Assembly: GCA_964371195.1 (NCBI GenBank)
Contig: CAYJLD010000049.1
Location: 1 to 17,971, forward strand
Direction: 5' to 3'
Origin: CAYJAD01 sp964371195
GTDB taxonomy: Bacteria > Desulfobacterota > Desulfovibrionia > Desulfovibrionales > Desulfovibrionaceae
DNA: 17,971 bases
In this document: one piece after another, positions 1 through 6,451 of the stretch
Layout: each line of letters starts with the position of its first letter
Numbering within the stretch: the stretch's first letter is position 1
Notes under the pieces: generated by a model
Databases searched by the model: none
What the model was told of the DNA's origin: nothing
Seen by the model: only the letters and a program-made list of their open reading frames with translations
Program-made: the position numbers and the translations under genes

Positions 1-142
1 GTATGGGAAATAAAGTGGGCTATGAACGCGAAAGCTTTATGCTGTGGCTTAGGGGCAGGTTGAGGGGAGCTACACGCTTAAGTTAAGTGAAGCAGTCGCG
101 ACTAAATCGTACAATTGCCCTTGCAAAGAAACAGGTTTTTGT
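1..142. other. left-edge flank, no confident gene
   Basis: No gene is supported here. Two frames are open from the left edge and stop at 61-63 and 84-86, so this could hold the tail of a gene that starts outside the window, but too few residues are visible to recognise one. The stretch has an 11-bp inverted repeat (CTTAA-G-TTAAG, 77-87), a perfect 10-bp palindrome (AGTCGCGACT, 94-103), and two 10-bp words that recur after the LarA-like gene. None has the GC-stem plus T-run form of a terminator for the leftward regulator that ends at 143. Confidence 0.4.
44..115. repeat. left copy of a split direct repeat
   Basis: GTGGCTTAGG at 44-53 and ATCGTACAAT at 106-115 occur in the same order as in the right copy at 15824-15847. 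Here they are separated by 52 bases holding two short palindromes; there they are separated by four. Both copies are intergenic and bracket the two metabolic clusters. Chance matches of two 10-mers cannot be excluded. Confidence 0.4.
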
Positions 143-1594
143 CTATTTTAATCCTAACAAGTGCATTTTTTTATATAAATTACTACGTGCAATATTAAGA
201 TACTTTGCAGTCTTTGATTTATTTCTTCCACATTTTTCCAAAGCTTCTAAAATAATTTTTCTTTCTGCCTCATTGCGACTATTTGATAAGTAAAAGTTAG
301 AAGTGGGCGGTGTTACCATTTCAGAATCCGTAATAGTATTTGTAGCTGTATAGAGCAAAAAATCATTGTCATGTTTTTGAAAAAAACGCTCCGGCAAATG
401 ATCTAGGCGTAAAACATTTTCAGACTCTTCCATAGCGTACAATCCATAGGTTAACACATTGCGTAATTCCCGCACATTTCCCCGCCAAGGATGTACGCTA
501 AACACGGATAATATTTTTTTATCTATGTGAATTTTTTTACTATTTTCTTCTCCAACAAGGTGAGTTATTATCGAATAAGCAAGTAAGGGAATGTCAGATA
601 AGCGTTCACGCAAAGGAGGTGCCACAAGATCAAATAAGTTCAAACGGTAATAAAGATCCTCACGAAAAAGCCCTTGTGCAACCATGTGCTCTAAATTTCT
701 GTTTGTAGCTGATAATAATCGAAAATCTACGTTAATAATCTTAGGGTCACCAAGTTTTTGAATTTCACGATTTTCCAGCACCCTTAGCAGCTTAGCTTGC
801 AAGGTCAGTGGTAAGTCTCCTATTTCATCAAGAAAAATGGTACCGCCTTCAGCCTGTTCAAATTGTCCTTTTTTACCTGAGGACTTTGCCCCTGTGAATG
901 CCCCCGCCACATATCCAAAAAGTTCAGATTCCATAAGTTCATGTGGAATAGCAGAACAATTCACCGCCACAAAATTTTTACCATGGCGTACACTTGCAGC
1001 ATGAATAGCTTGCGCAATCAAATCTTTACCTGTGCCATTTTCACCTAAAATAAGAATAGGTTCCTCATGACGTGCAAAACGCTTTCCCCTTTCTTTAAGT
1101 AAACGCATAGAAGGGCTCTCACCCACTATGGAGTCAAAATTCACATGTTTTGTATTGTTTCGTGGATTTAGAAGTGTTGAAAAACTATTATATCCCTCTA
1201 ATTCAAGAATAATTTCTTGCACTTCACTAATTTTACCCTTTTCGGGGGATACAGAAATATTTTCTGTCATACATCCTGCAATTCTACCTTCTTTATCTCT
1301 TAAAGGCCAACGATATGTCACTCCATATAGACCTGTGACTGACACAGATGAAAATGAATTGGGCTCTCCCGTTTGTAAAACTTCTAAAATACCCTGTGGT
1401 GCTGTAACAAAAAAAGCTGTTGCGTCCATGCCAATACAATCTTTGTCATCAAGCTGATACATTTTTTTATAGGCATTATTGGCAAACATGAGCTTTGCCT
1501 CTTTATTAAAAATGGCTATTCCCGTATGCAACAATTCTAAAATATTAATATTTACATTAATTGATGCAAAAAAATCGTCCAAATAAGTACCCAT
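143..1594 (-). CDS. sigma-54-dependent transcriptional activator (PAS-AAA+-Fis)
   Basis: A 483-aa enhancer-binding protein that would activate RNA polymerase-sigma-54, most likely at the divergent glycyl radical enzyme operon. The N-terminus looks like a single PAS sensor (about residues 15-120), with no phospho-receiver domain, so a small ligand is the likely signal. The AAA+ core has Walker A GENGTGKD (about 184-191), the sigma-54 contact loop GAFTGA (about 231-236), Walker B GGTIFLDEIGDL and the R-finger region FREDLYYRLN. The C-terminus is a Fis-type helix-turn-helix (SKTAKYLNIARSNLYKKM). The frame stays open upstream to an ATG at 1663, but I chose the ATG at 1592-1594. It has a good AGGAG (complement of 1600-1604) five bases upstream, it leaves just enough sequence before the PAS domain, and it frees the TGTCCT repeat region from coding. 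The ligand is unknown. Confidence 0.9.
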   Translation of the reverse strand: MGTYLDDFFASINVNINILELLHTGIAIFNKEAKLMFANNAYKKMYQLDDKDCIGMDATAFFVTAPQGILEVLQTGEPNSFSSVSVTGLYGVTYRWPLRDKEGRIAGCMTENISVSPEKGKISEVQEIILELEGYNSFSTLLNPRNNTKHVNFDSIVGESPSMRLLKERGKRFARHEEPILILGENGTGKDLIAQAIHAASVRHGKNFVAVNCSAIPHELMESELFGYVAGAFTGAKSSGKKGQFEQAEGGTIFLDEIGDLPLTLQAKLLRVLENREIQKLGDPKIINVDFRLLSATNRNLEHMVAQGLFREDLYYRLNLFDLVAPPLRERLSDIPLLAYSIITHLVGEENSKKIHIDKKILSVFSVHPWRGNVRELRNVLTYGLYAMEESENVLRLDHLPERFFQKHDNDFLLYTATNTITDSEMVTPPTSNFYLSNSRNEAERKIILEALEKCGRNKSKTAKYLNIARSNLYKKMHLLGLK

Positions 1595-1612
1595 ATATAC
1601 TCCTAACAAAAA

Positions 1613-1704
1613 TGTCTTGTGTAACAAAAGTGTCCTCAAAAAAATGTCCTCAGTCAAGAACAATTTTACTTTTTTAAGGACATATATGTACTACAATTAG
1701 GACA
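1613..1704. promoter_or_regulatory. candidate enhancer (UAS) with TGTCCT/AGGACA repeats
   Basis: Four exact half-sites lie between the divergent genes: TGTCCT at 1631-1636 and 1645-1650, and its inverse AGGACA at 1677-1682 and 1699-1704. A near match, TGTCTT, sits at 1613-1618. They lie about 75-165 bp upstream of the sigma-54 -24 element, the usual place for enhancer-binding sites. They also abut the regulator's own start, so autoregulation is possible. That the adjacent PAS-Fis activator binds them is inference from position and repetition. Confidence 0.55.
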
Positions 1705-1777
1705 GAAAAAACCGGCAAGCCACATTCGATACTTGATAATGTATTGAAATAACAATTAATTATATTTTTAACAAGGC

Positions 1778-1793
1778 TGGCATGCTCCTTGCT
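1778..1793 (+). promoter_or_regulatory. sigma-54 (-24/-12) promoter of the glycyl radical enzyme operon
   Basis: The sequence TGGCATGCTCCTTGCT matches the RpoN consensus TGGCAC-N5-TTGCW closely. The invariant GG (1779-1780) and GC (1791-1792) are separated by exactly 10 bases. Transcription should begin near 1804, leaving a leader of about 70 bases before the ATG at 1874. It points rightward into the GRE gene, downstream of the repeated TGTCCT sites. Confidence 0.85.
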
Positions 1794-1873
1794 TTTCTGT
1801 ATCTCAATGAAGCATTTTACTGCATGCTTAGCAAAAAATGCATACTTGAACAAAGCATATCAAGGAGATAATT

Positions 1874-4321
1874 ATGTTTATTCCACAAAAGACTGATGCC
1901 GCCATTAATGCAGAAAATTTAGGACATGGTACATATGCCCTTGATTGGGAAACTGCTGATGAACGCATTGACCTTTGTAAAGCCATTGTCACTGATACCA
2001 ATCAACAAATGGACCCAGAACGTTTACGTGTGCTCAAAGAAGTATACGAAGAAAATTTAGGCGAAGAACCTGTTTTAATCCGCGCAAAACTTCTAGAAAA
2101 GCTTTTACTTACCAAACAATTATTCCTTGATGAAAATCCTGTTGTTGGCACACTTACCAGTATGCGTTGCGGCTTATATGCCTATCCTGAATGGAGCTGC
2201 GATTGGATTAAGGACGAAATAGATATGGCCATGGTATGCTCTTTAGGCGAAATAGTTATCCCCGAAGAAACAAAAGATCTTATGAAGGGCGTGTATAAGC
2301 AATGGAAGGGACGCACCGTACGCGATACGGCTGACCGAAACTATAAAAGCTTATATGGCGTAAATCCACGTACATATATTAATTCTGGCATGCTTTATGA
2401 TGTTATGAATGTATCTTTAGGTTCTGGTTGCGCCAACTACAATGCTATTTTAACCAAGGGTGTAAAGGGTGTTTTGGCCGACGTTGACGCAAGTATGGCC
2501 AAACTAAAAAATCAAAGTGGCGATTATCATAAGCTTGCGTTTTTACAAAGCATTAAAATTGTACTCAATGCCTGCATAGCTTGGGCTCATCGTTATGCAG
2601 ATCTTTGTGAAGAAACAGCCAATAAAGAACATGATCCCAAGAAAAAAGCTGAATTACTCGAAACAGCCGAAATCTGCCGCTGGGTCCCCGAAAATCCTGC
2701 TCGCAACTTCCGCGAAGCTGTGCAATCGTATTGGTTTTCACATTTACTTGTTGAAATAGAGCAAATGGGCTGCGCCAACTCTCCCGGTCGATTTGGACAA
2801 TTTATGTATCCATTTTACAAAAAAGACATAGAAGAAGGCCGCATTACTAAGGAAGAAGCCAATAAGCTAACTTGCTTTTTATTTATTCGCCATACTGAAC
2901 TTGGAACGTATTCAGGCATGGCGCACCAAAAAGCACTTTCAGGACATACAGGTCAAACTCTTGCCCTTGGCGGTTTAACGCCAGACGGCAAAGATGCCAG
3001 CAATGATTATGAAATGGTCATTATGGATGTGCAGATCCGCATGCAAAATATCCAACCCACATTAGCTCTTTGGTACACGCCCATGATGGAACCTGCCTAT
3101 CTTATGAAGGCTGTGGATGTAGTTAAAACAGGTTGCGGTCAACCACAATTTATGAATACTGCTGTGGGTGTTGCGCGCAATCTTTTACATTTTGGCAGCC
3201 GCAATATTACCATTGAAGATGCACGTAATGTGGCTAACTTTGGTTGTGTAGCCAGCGGCGTTGCAGAAAAGGGTTCTTATATTGCTGGGGAAGATGCCAT
3301 TTGTCTTGCTAAGTTTGTAGAACTTGCTCTGTATAACGGTTGGGATCCCACCACAAAACAGCAACTTGGCCCCAAAAGTGGAGAAGCCAATGACTTCGCT
3401 ACCTATGAAGATTTATATGCTGCTGTATTGCAGCAGATGGAAGCAGGTTTGCAAGTGCAGCGCAAGCATTCTAACCTTTCTACAGCAGCCCATGAGAAAA
3501 TTGTTCCAAGCATTTTCCGTTCCGCTTTACATGATGGTTGCATAGAAAGCGGCTTAACCGAAGAAGCCGGAGGGCATATGTACCCTCAAGGCATGGCCAT
3601 TGTTTCTACAGTTGTAGATGCGGGCAATGGTCTCCACGCTATTAAAGACTTAGTGTTTGACAAAAAGGTTGTAACCATTGCCAAGCTGCGTGAGGCTTTG
3701 GAAGCTGACTGGGTGGGATATGAAGATATCCAAAAAATGTGCCTTGACGCGCCCAAATTTGGTAACGATGATGCCGAAAGCGACAGCTTCGTACAACAAT
3801 TGTATAAAGATTTTGGACGCATTTATAAAAATTGCGGCCCTGATTATTTTGGGTATGAAGCGCACCCCGATGCATACTCCTTATCATTCCATAACCTTTA
3901 TGGCTCTATCATGAACGCCTTCCCCAATGGGCGCAAAAAAGGCGTTGCCTTTACTGATGGTAGCGTTTCCGCAACTCCCGGCACAGACATAGAAGGCCCC
4001 ACAGCGCTTATCAAATCTGCAGCTCAGGCACTGGACACCACTTGGTTTATATCCAATCACTTCAATATGAAGTTCCTCCCCTCAGCTTTATCCAATGCTA
4101 AAGGAGCGCGTGGCTTGCTAGACCTTATCAAAACATACTTTGATTGGGGCGGTAGTCACATACAATTCAACTGCGTATCACGCGAAACACTAGTAAGTGC
4201 TCAAGAACGCCCACAAGAACATAAAGAACTTGTGGTACGTGTAGCAGGCTTTTCGGCCTATTTTACTCGCCTTGACGGCGGCGTGCAGGATGAAATTGTA
4301 AAACGCACAGAATATAATTAA
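1874..4321 (+). CDS. glycyl radical enzyme (pyruvate formate-lyase superfamily), substrate unknown
   Basis: An 815-aa glycyl radical enzyme in the usual family length range. The C-terminus has the radical loop RVAGFSAYF with Gly792, 24 residues from the end, followed by the typical QDEIVKRTE tail. The thiyl-radical cysteine is Cys458 in NFGCVASGVAEKG. In choline lyase, diol and hydroxyproline dehydratases, isethionate lyase and arylacetate decarboxylases a glutamate normally follows two residues after this cysteine (C-x-E); here that place is Ala460. It is also not the Cys-Cys pair of pyruvate formate-lyase. The overall pattern (YPEW at 104-107, DGSVSATPGTD from 695, HIQFN before the glycine loop) looks closer to the arylacetate decarboxylase/X-succinate synthase side of the family. 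The start has AAGGAG at 1862-1867. It is first in an operon with its activase. Catalytic type (lyase, decarboxylase, addition enzyme) cannot be set from sequence. Confidence 0.92.
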   Translation: MFIPQKTDAAINAENLGHGTYALDWETADERIDLCKAIVTDTNQQMDPERLRVLKEVYEENLGEEPVLIRAKLLEKLLLTKQLFLDENPVVGTLTSMRCGLYAYPEWSCDWIKDEIDMAMVCSLGEIVIPEETKDLMKGVYKQWKGRTVRDTADRNYKSLYGVNPRTYINSGMLYDVMNVSLGSGCANYNAILTKGVKGVLADVDASMAKLKNQSGDYHKLAFLQSIKIVLNACIAWAHRYADLCEETANKEHDPKKKAELLETAEICRWVPENPARNFREAVQSYWFSHLLVEIEQMGCANSPGRFGQFMYPFYKKDIEEGRITKEEANKLTCFLFIRHTELGTYSGMAHQKALSGHTGQTLALGGLTPDGKDASNDYEMVIMDVQIRMQNIQPTLALWYTPMMEPAYLMKAVDVVKTGCGQPQFMNTAVGVARNLLHFGSRNITIEDARNVANFGCVASGVAEKGSYIAGEDAICLAKFVELALYNGWDPTTKQQLGPKSGEANDFATYEDLYAAVLQQMEAGLQVQRKHSNLSTAAHEKIVPSIFRSALHDGCIESGLTEEAGGHMYPQGMAIVSTVVDAGNGLHAIKDLVFDKKVVTIAKLREALEADWVGYEDIQKMCLDAPKFGNDDAESDSFVQQLYKDFGRIYKNCGPDYFGYEAHPDAYSLSFHNLYGSIMNAFPNGRKKGVAFTDGSVSATPGTDIEGPTALIKSAAQALDTTWFISNHFNMKFLPSALSNAKGARGLLDLIKTYFDWGGSHIQFNCVSRETLVSAQERPQEHKELVVRVAGFSAYFTRLDGGVQDEIVKRTEYN

Positions 4322-4328
4322 AACAGAA

Positions 4329-4362
4329 AAGAAGGCGGTTTTCACGCCGCCTTCTTACTGTC
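4329..4362 (+). terminator. intergenic hairpin between GRE and activase
   Basis: A perfect 10-bp stem, AAGAAGGCGG (4329-4338) with CCGCCTTCTT (4347-4356), has an 8-base loop and a T-rich but broken tail. It lies in the 69-bp gap between GRE stop and activase start. A partial terminator or 3'-end stabiliser here would keep GRE mRNA in excess over activase mRNA, which fits the catalytic role of the activase. That effect is inferred. Confidence 0.7.
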
Positions 4363-4390
4363 TTTCTTTGTATACAGGAAGATTAAACGA

Positions 4391-5293
4391 ATGTCGGAAA
4401 AAGGCATAATATACAATATACAACGCATGTCGGTTCAAGATGGACCGGGACTCCGTACAACAGTATTTCTTAAAGGGTGTCCCTTACGTTGTATCTGGTG
4501 CAGTAATCCCGAGTCTCAACTTCTTACACCACAACTCATGTTTTTCCAAAATCTTTGTGTGGCTTGTGGTTTATGCATACAAGCCTGCCCACAACATGCC
4601 ATCAGCATGGAACAACAAAAGGTTACAAGAGATGCATTGCGATGTACGCAATGTGGTGCTTGCGCTGCAGTATGCCCTAGCGCAGCCAGTTGCATGTCTG
4701 GCAAAGAATATAGCGCTACTGATGTCATGCACATCATACGCAAAGACGCTTCTTTTTATAGTAATTCCGGTGGAGGAGTGACATTTGGTGGTGGTGAATG
4801 TACCATGCAAAGGCATTTCTTGCTCAAACTTGTGGATGCTTGCTTGCAAGAAGGTTTACACATATGCTTAGACACTTGCGGCCATTGTTCCGCAAACTTC
4901 TTTGAAGAACTCATAGAAAAAGTAGATCTTTTTCTTTTTGATATTAAGCATATGGACTGTGTATTACACAAAAAATTTGTAGGAATTGATAATACACTTA
5001 TACAACAAAATCTCATCAAGCTTCTCTCTCTTGCACCAGAAAAAGTGCACATTCGCATACCACTTATGCAAAAAATAAACGATACTGAAGAAAACATTGC
5101 TGCTGTGGCCTGTTTATTAAAAAAATACGATATATTTCAAGTGGACATATTACCTTGCCATACATTTGGCAGCAGTAAGTATACCGCATTGGGCCTACAG
5201 CAACCCCACCTGGAAGAATATACGCCACAACAATTAGAAAACACGCTTAAATGCTTTACAAAGCACGGCTTACAAACAGAAATTATAATCTAA
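4391..5293 (+). CDS. glycyl radical enzyme activating enzyme (radical SAM)
   Basis: A 300-aa radical-SAM protein that would abstract a hydrogen from Gly792 of the upstream enzyme. The SAM-cluster motif is Cys30-x3-Cys34-x2-Cys37 in GCPLRCIWC. An inserted ferredoxin domain with two [4Fe-4S] sites follows: Cys56-59-62-66 (CVACGLCIQAC) and Cys85-88-91-95 (CTQCGACAAVC). This three-cluster form is typical of activases for GREs other than pyruvate formate-lyase. The SAM-binding GGE stretch reads GGGVTFGGGEC (about 127-137), with Cys137 where proline is usual (GGEP). The start has AGGAAG at 4376-4381. Its position directly after the GRE leaves little doubt about its partner. Confidence 0.93.
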   Translation: MSEKGIIYNIQRMSVQDGPGLRTTVFLKGCPLRCIWCSNPESQLLTPQLMFFQNLCVACGLCIQACPQHAISMEQQKVTRDALRCTQCGACAAVCPSAASCMSGKEYSATDVMHIIRKDASFYSNSGGGVTFGGGECTMQRHFLLKLVDACLQEGLHICLDTCGHCSANFFEELIEKVDLFLFDIKHMDCVLHKKFVGIDNTLIQQNLIKLLSLAPEKVHIRIPLMQKINDTEENIAAVACLLKKYDIFQVDILPCHTFGSSKYTALGLQQPHLEEYTPQQLENTLKCFTKHGLQTEIII

Positions 5294-5308
5294 ATTAAGA
5301 GGTTAAAC

Positions 5309-5605
5309 ATGTTTACAGTTATTGCTGACAAAACTGTCCTTGATAAATTAGCTGCTATTATCAAGGACGAAGATGAAGGTAGTTGCATACGCTTACGCGA
5401 ATATACCTTGGGCTGCGGTTGACACGCAAAGAAGATGCTTGGTCCAGGTATCGATATATTTGATGAACTTGAAGACGTAAAAATTACTACATCGAACATA
5501 CCATTTATTGCCAGTGAAAGTTTTTTATCGCAGCATGGTACAAAGTTCATTTTGCTTTTTGAAGAGGGCAAATTGCAAGTGCGCCCCATAAATAACAATA
5601 ACTAA
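5309..5605 (+). CDS. HesB/IscA-like selenoprotein (UGA-encoded Sec38)
   Basis: A 98-residue reading frame is interrupted only by an in-frame TGA at 5420-5422 (codon 38), inside LGCG-U-HAKK. This is where HesB/IscA-type scaffold proteins have a conserved cysteine. A hairpin follows directly, so I read the TGA as selenocysteine rather than stop. The frame continues for 60 further codons to TAA at 5603-5605, with hydrophobic/charged alternation like the HesB fold (FIASESFLSQHG, FILLFEEGKLQVRP). Small HesB-related selenoproteins of this kind are a known family of unknown exact role, thought to handle iron-sulfur clusters or metals. Here it lies 15 bp after a multi-cluster activase and before a two-cluster ferredoxin fusion, so a role in cluster assembly or protection for these partners is plausible. 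The start follows AAGAGG at 5297-5302. Standard gene finders would miss it or call two fragments. Confidence 0.88.
5420..5452 (+). promoter_or_regulatory. bacterial SECIS-like element for Sec38
   Basis: After the UGA come 11 bases, then a 7-bp stem, GATGCTT (5434-5440) with AGGTATC (5446-5452), two pairs being G-U wobbles. The apical loop is GGTCC (5441-5445). There are 18 bases between UGA and the loop GGU. As I recall the E. coli fdhF SECIS, it has the same spacing, a GGUC-type loop and UGACAC at the start, as here. This is the element SelB would bind. Confidence 0.82.
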
Positions 5606-5629
5606 TAAATTAAGATTAAAGGAAATATT

Positions 5630-6403
5630 ATGTCATTTTGTGTTGATAAGACCTTGTGTCGCCATTGCGGAACTTGTGTTGCCGGATGTGTTTGTGGTTT
5701 ACTCTCTCTAAACGCAGAAGGCTTTCCGCAAATGGATATGGAACGCCAGCATATTTGTGTACGCTGTGGGCACTGTACTGCGCTTTGCCCCAGCTGTGCA
5801 GTCACCCTTGACAATATGGATTCTAACAAGCTGGAAGGCATTGGAGAAAGCGCCACTGCAACTACTGTGGCAAACATCATAAAAACTCGTCGCGCCATAC
5901 GTAAGTTTTTGCCGCAAGATGTAGATAAGGCACTTTTAGAAAAATTATTTTCGTTGGCGGCTTTTGCTCCCACTGCACATAATGCCAGAGAAGTGGCCTA
6001 TACTGTACTTTATGGGCGCGCAAAGGTTGAAAAGCTTTTAGACGCAACTGTGGAGCTTATGGAAAAGCACGAAATGTTTCCTGGACATACACAAAATGTA
6101 CGGAACGGTCGTGACACCTTATACCGTGGAGCCCCCTGTCTTATACTTATCCATGCTCCGGAACGTATTCTTTCAGAAACTGACTGTGCCGTTGCTACAA
6201 GTTATATGGAGCTTGTATTACCTTCTTTGGGCTTAGGTTCGTGTTGGGCGGGAATGCTCATCGAAGCTTGTGTGCATGGCTTACCCCACGGTTTGTCTTT
6301 ACCAAATGGGCACAAATTATACGCAGCTTTAATGGTGGGTATTCCCGATATTTCTTATCACCGTATTCCTTACAGGTCTGAACCTGAAGTTGTATGGAAA
6401 TAA
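5630..6403 (+). CDS. ferredoxin-nitroreductase fusion protein
   Basis: A 257-aa protein with two domains. The N-terminus is a bacterial-type ferredoxin with two [4Fe-4S] sites: Cys10-13-16-20 (CRHCGTCVAGC) and Cys43-46-49-53 (CVRCGHCTALC). From about residue 84 comes an FMN-binding nitroreductase fold (TRRAIRKFLPQDVDKALL, then FAPTAHNAREV, the usual R-R-x-x-R-x-F flavin-contact start). It would pass electrons from cluster to FMN to a substrate in the cytoplasm. The substrate is unknown: such fusions are common in anaerobes and rarely characterised. It may supply electrons to the activase or HesB-like protein, or reduce the GRE product. The start has AAAGGAA at 5618-5624. It is the last gene of the operon, just before a strong terminator. 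Confidence 0.88.
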   Translation: MSFCVDKTLCRHCGTCVAGCVCGLLSLNAEGFPQMDMERQHICVRCGHCTALCPSCAVTLDNMDSNKLEGIGESATATTVANIIKTRRAIRKFLPQDVDKALLEKLFSLAAFAPTAHNAREVAYTVLYGRAKVEKLLDATVELMEKHEMFPGHTQNVRNGRDTLYRGAPCLILIHAPERILSETDCAVATSYMELVLPSLGLGSCWAGMLIEACVHGLPHGLSLPNGHKLYAALMVGIPDISYHRIPYRSEPEVVWK

Positions 6404-6414
6404 AGTTTTATTCA

Positions 6415-6451
6415 TTAAGCCTTTGCCTTCAAAAGCAAAGGCTTAATTTTT
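6415..6451. terminator. bidirectional rho-independent terminator
   Basis: A perfect 12-bp stem, TTAAGCCTTTGC (6415-6426) with GCAAAGGCTTAA (6435-6446), has an 8-base loop and a run of five T (6447-6451). The A-rich other side gives T-rich RNA for the leftward transcript, so it can end both the ferredoxin-nitroreductase operon and the convergent PrpR-type regulator gene, whose stop codon is at 6452. Confidence 0.9.

Noticed and set aside
87..293. 68-codon open frame at the left edge
   Set aside because: It overlaps the C-terminal end of the sigma-54 regulator on the opposite strand, including its HTH-coding part, and lacks a ribosome-binding site.
1595..1663. Longer N-terminus of the PAS-Fis regulator starting at 1663
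   Set aside because: The extra residues do not resemble a family N-terminus, the ATG at 1592-1594 has a good AGGAG, and the extension would run through the TGTCCT repeats.
1874..4321. Calling the GRE isethionate sulfite-lyase or dihydroxypropanesulfonate lyase because of the Bilophila/Desulfovibrio-like setting
   Set aside because: Those enzymes carry the C-x-E motif and this protein has C-V-A; the neighbours of the sulfonate GRE loci (sulfoacetaldehyde reductase, TRAP carriers) are also absent here.
5290..5598. Open frame of 102 codons on the minus strand opposite the HesB-like gene
   Set aside because: It is serine-rich and low in motif content, has no ribosome-binding site, and is the antisense of a well supported selenoprotein gene.
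5309..5605. Reading the HesB-like frame as a pseudogene ended by a nonsense mutation
   Set aside because: The TGA falls exactly on the conserved cysteine position, the frame after it is intact and protein-like, and a SECIS-shaped hairpin with correct spacing follows.
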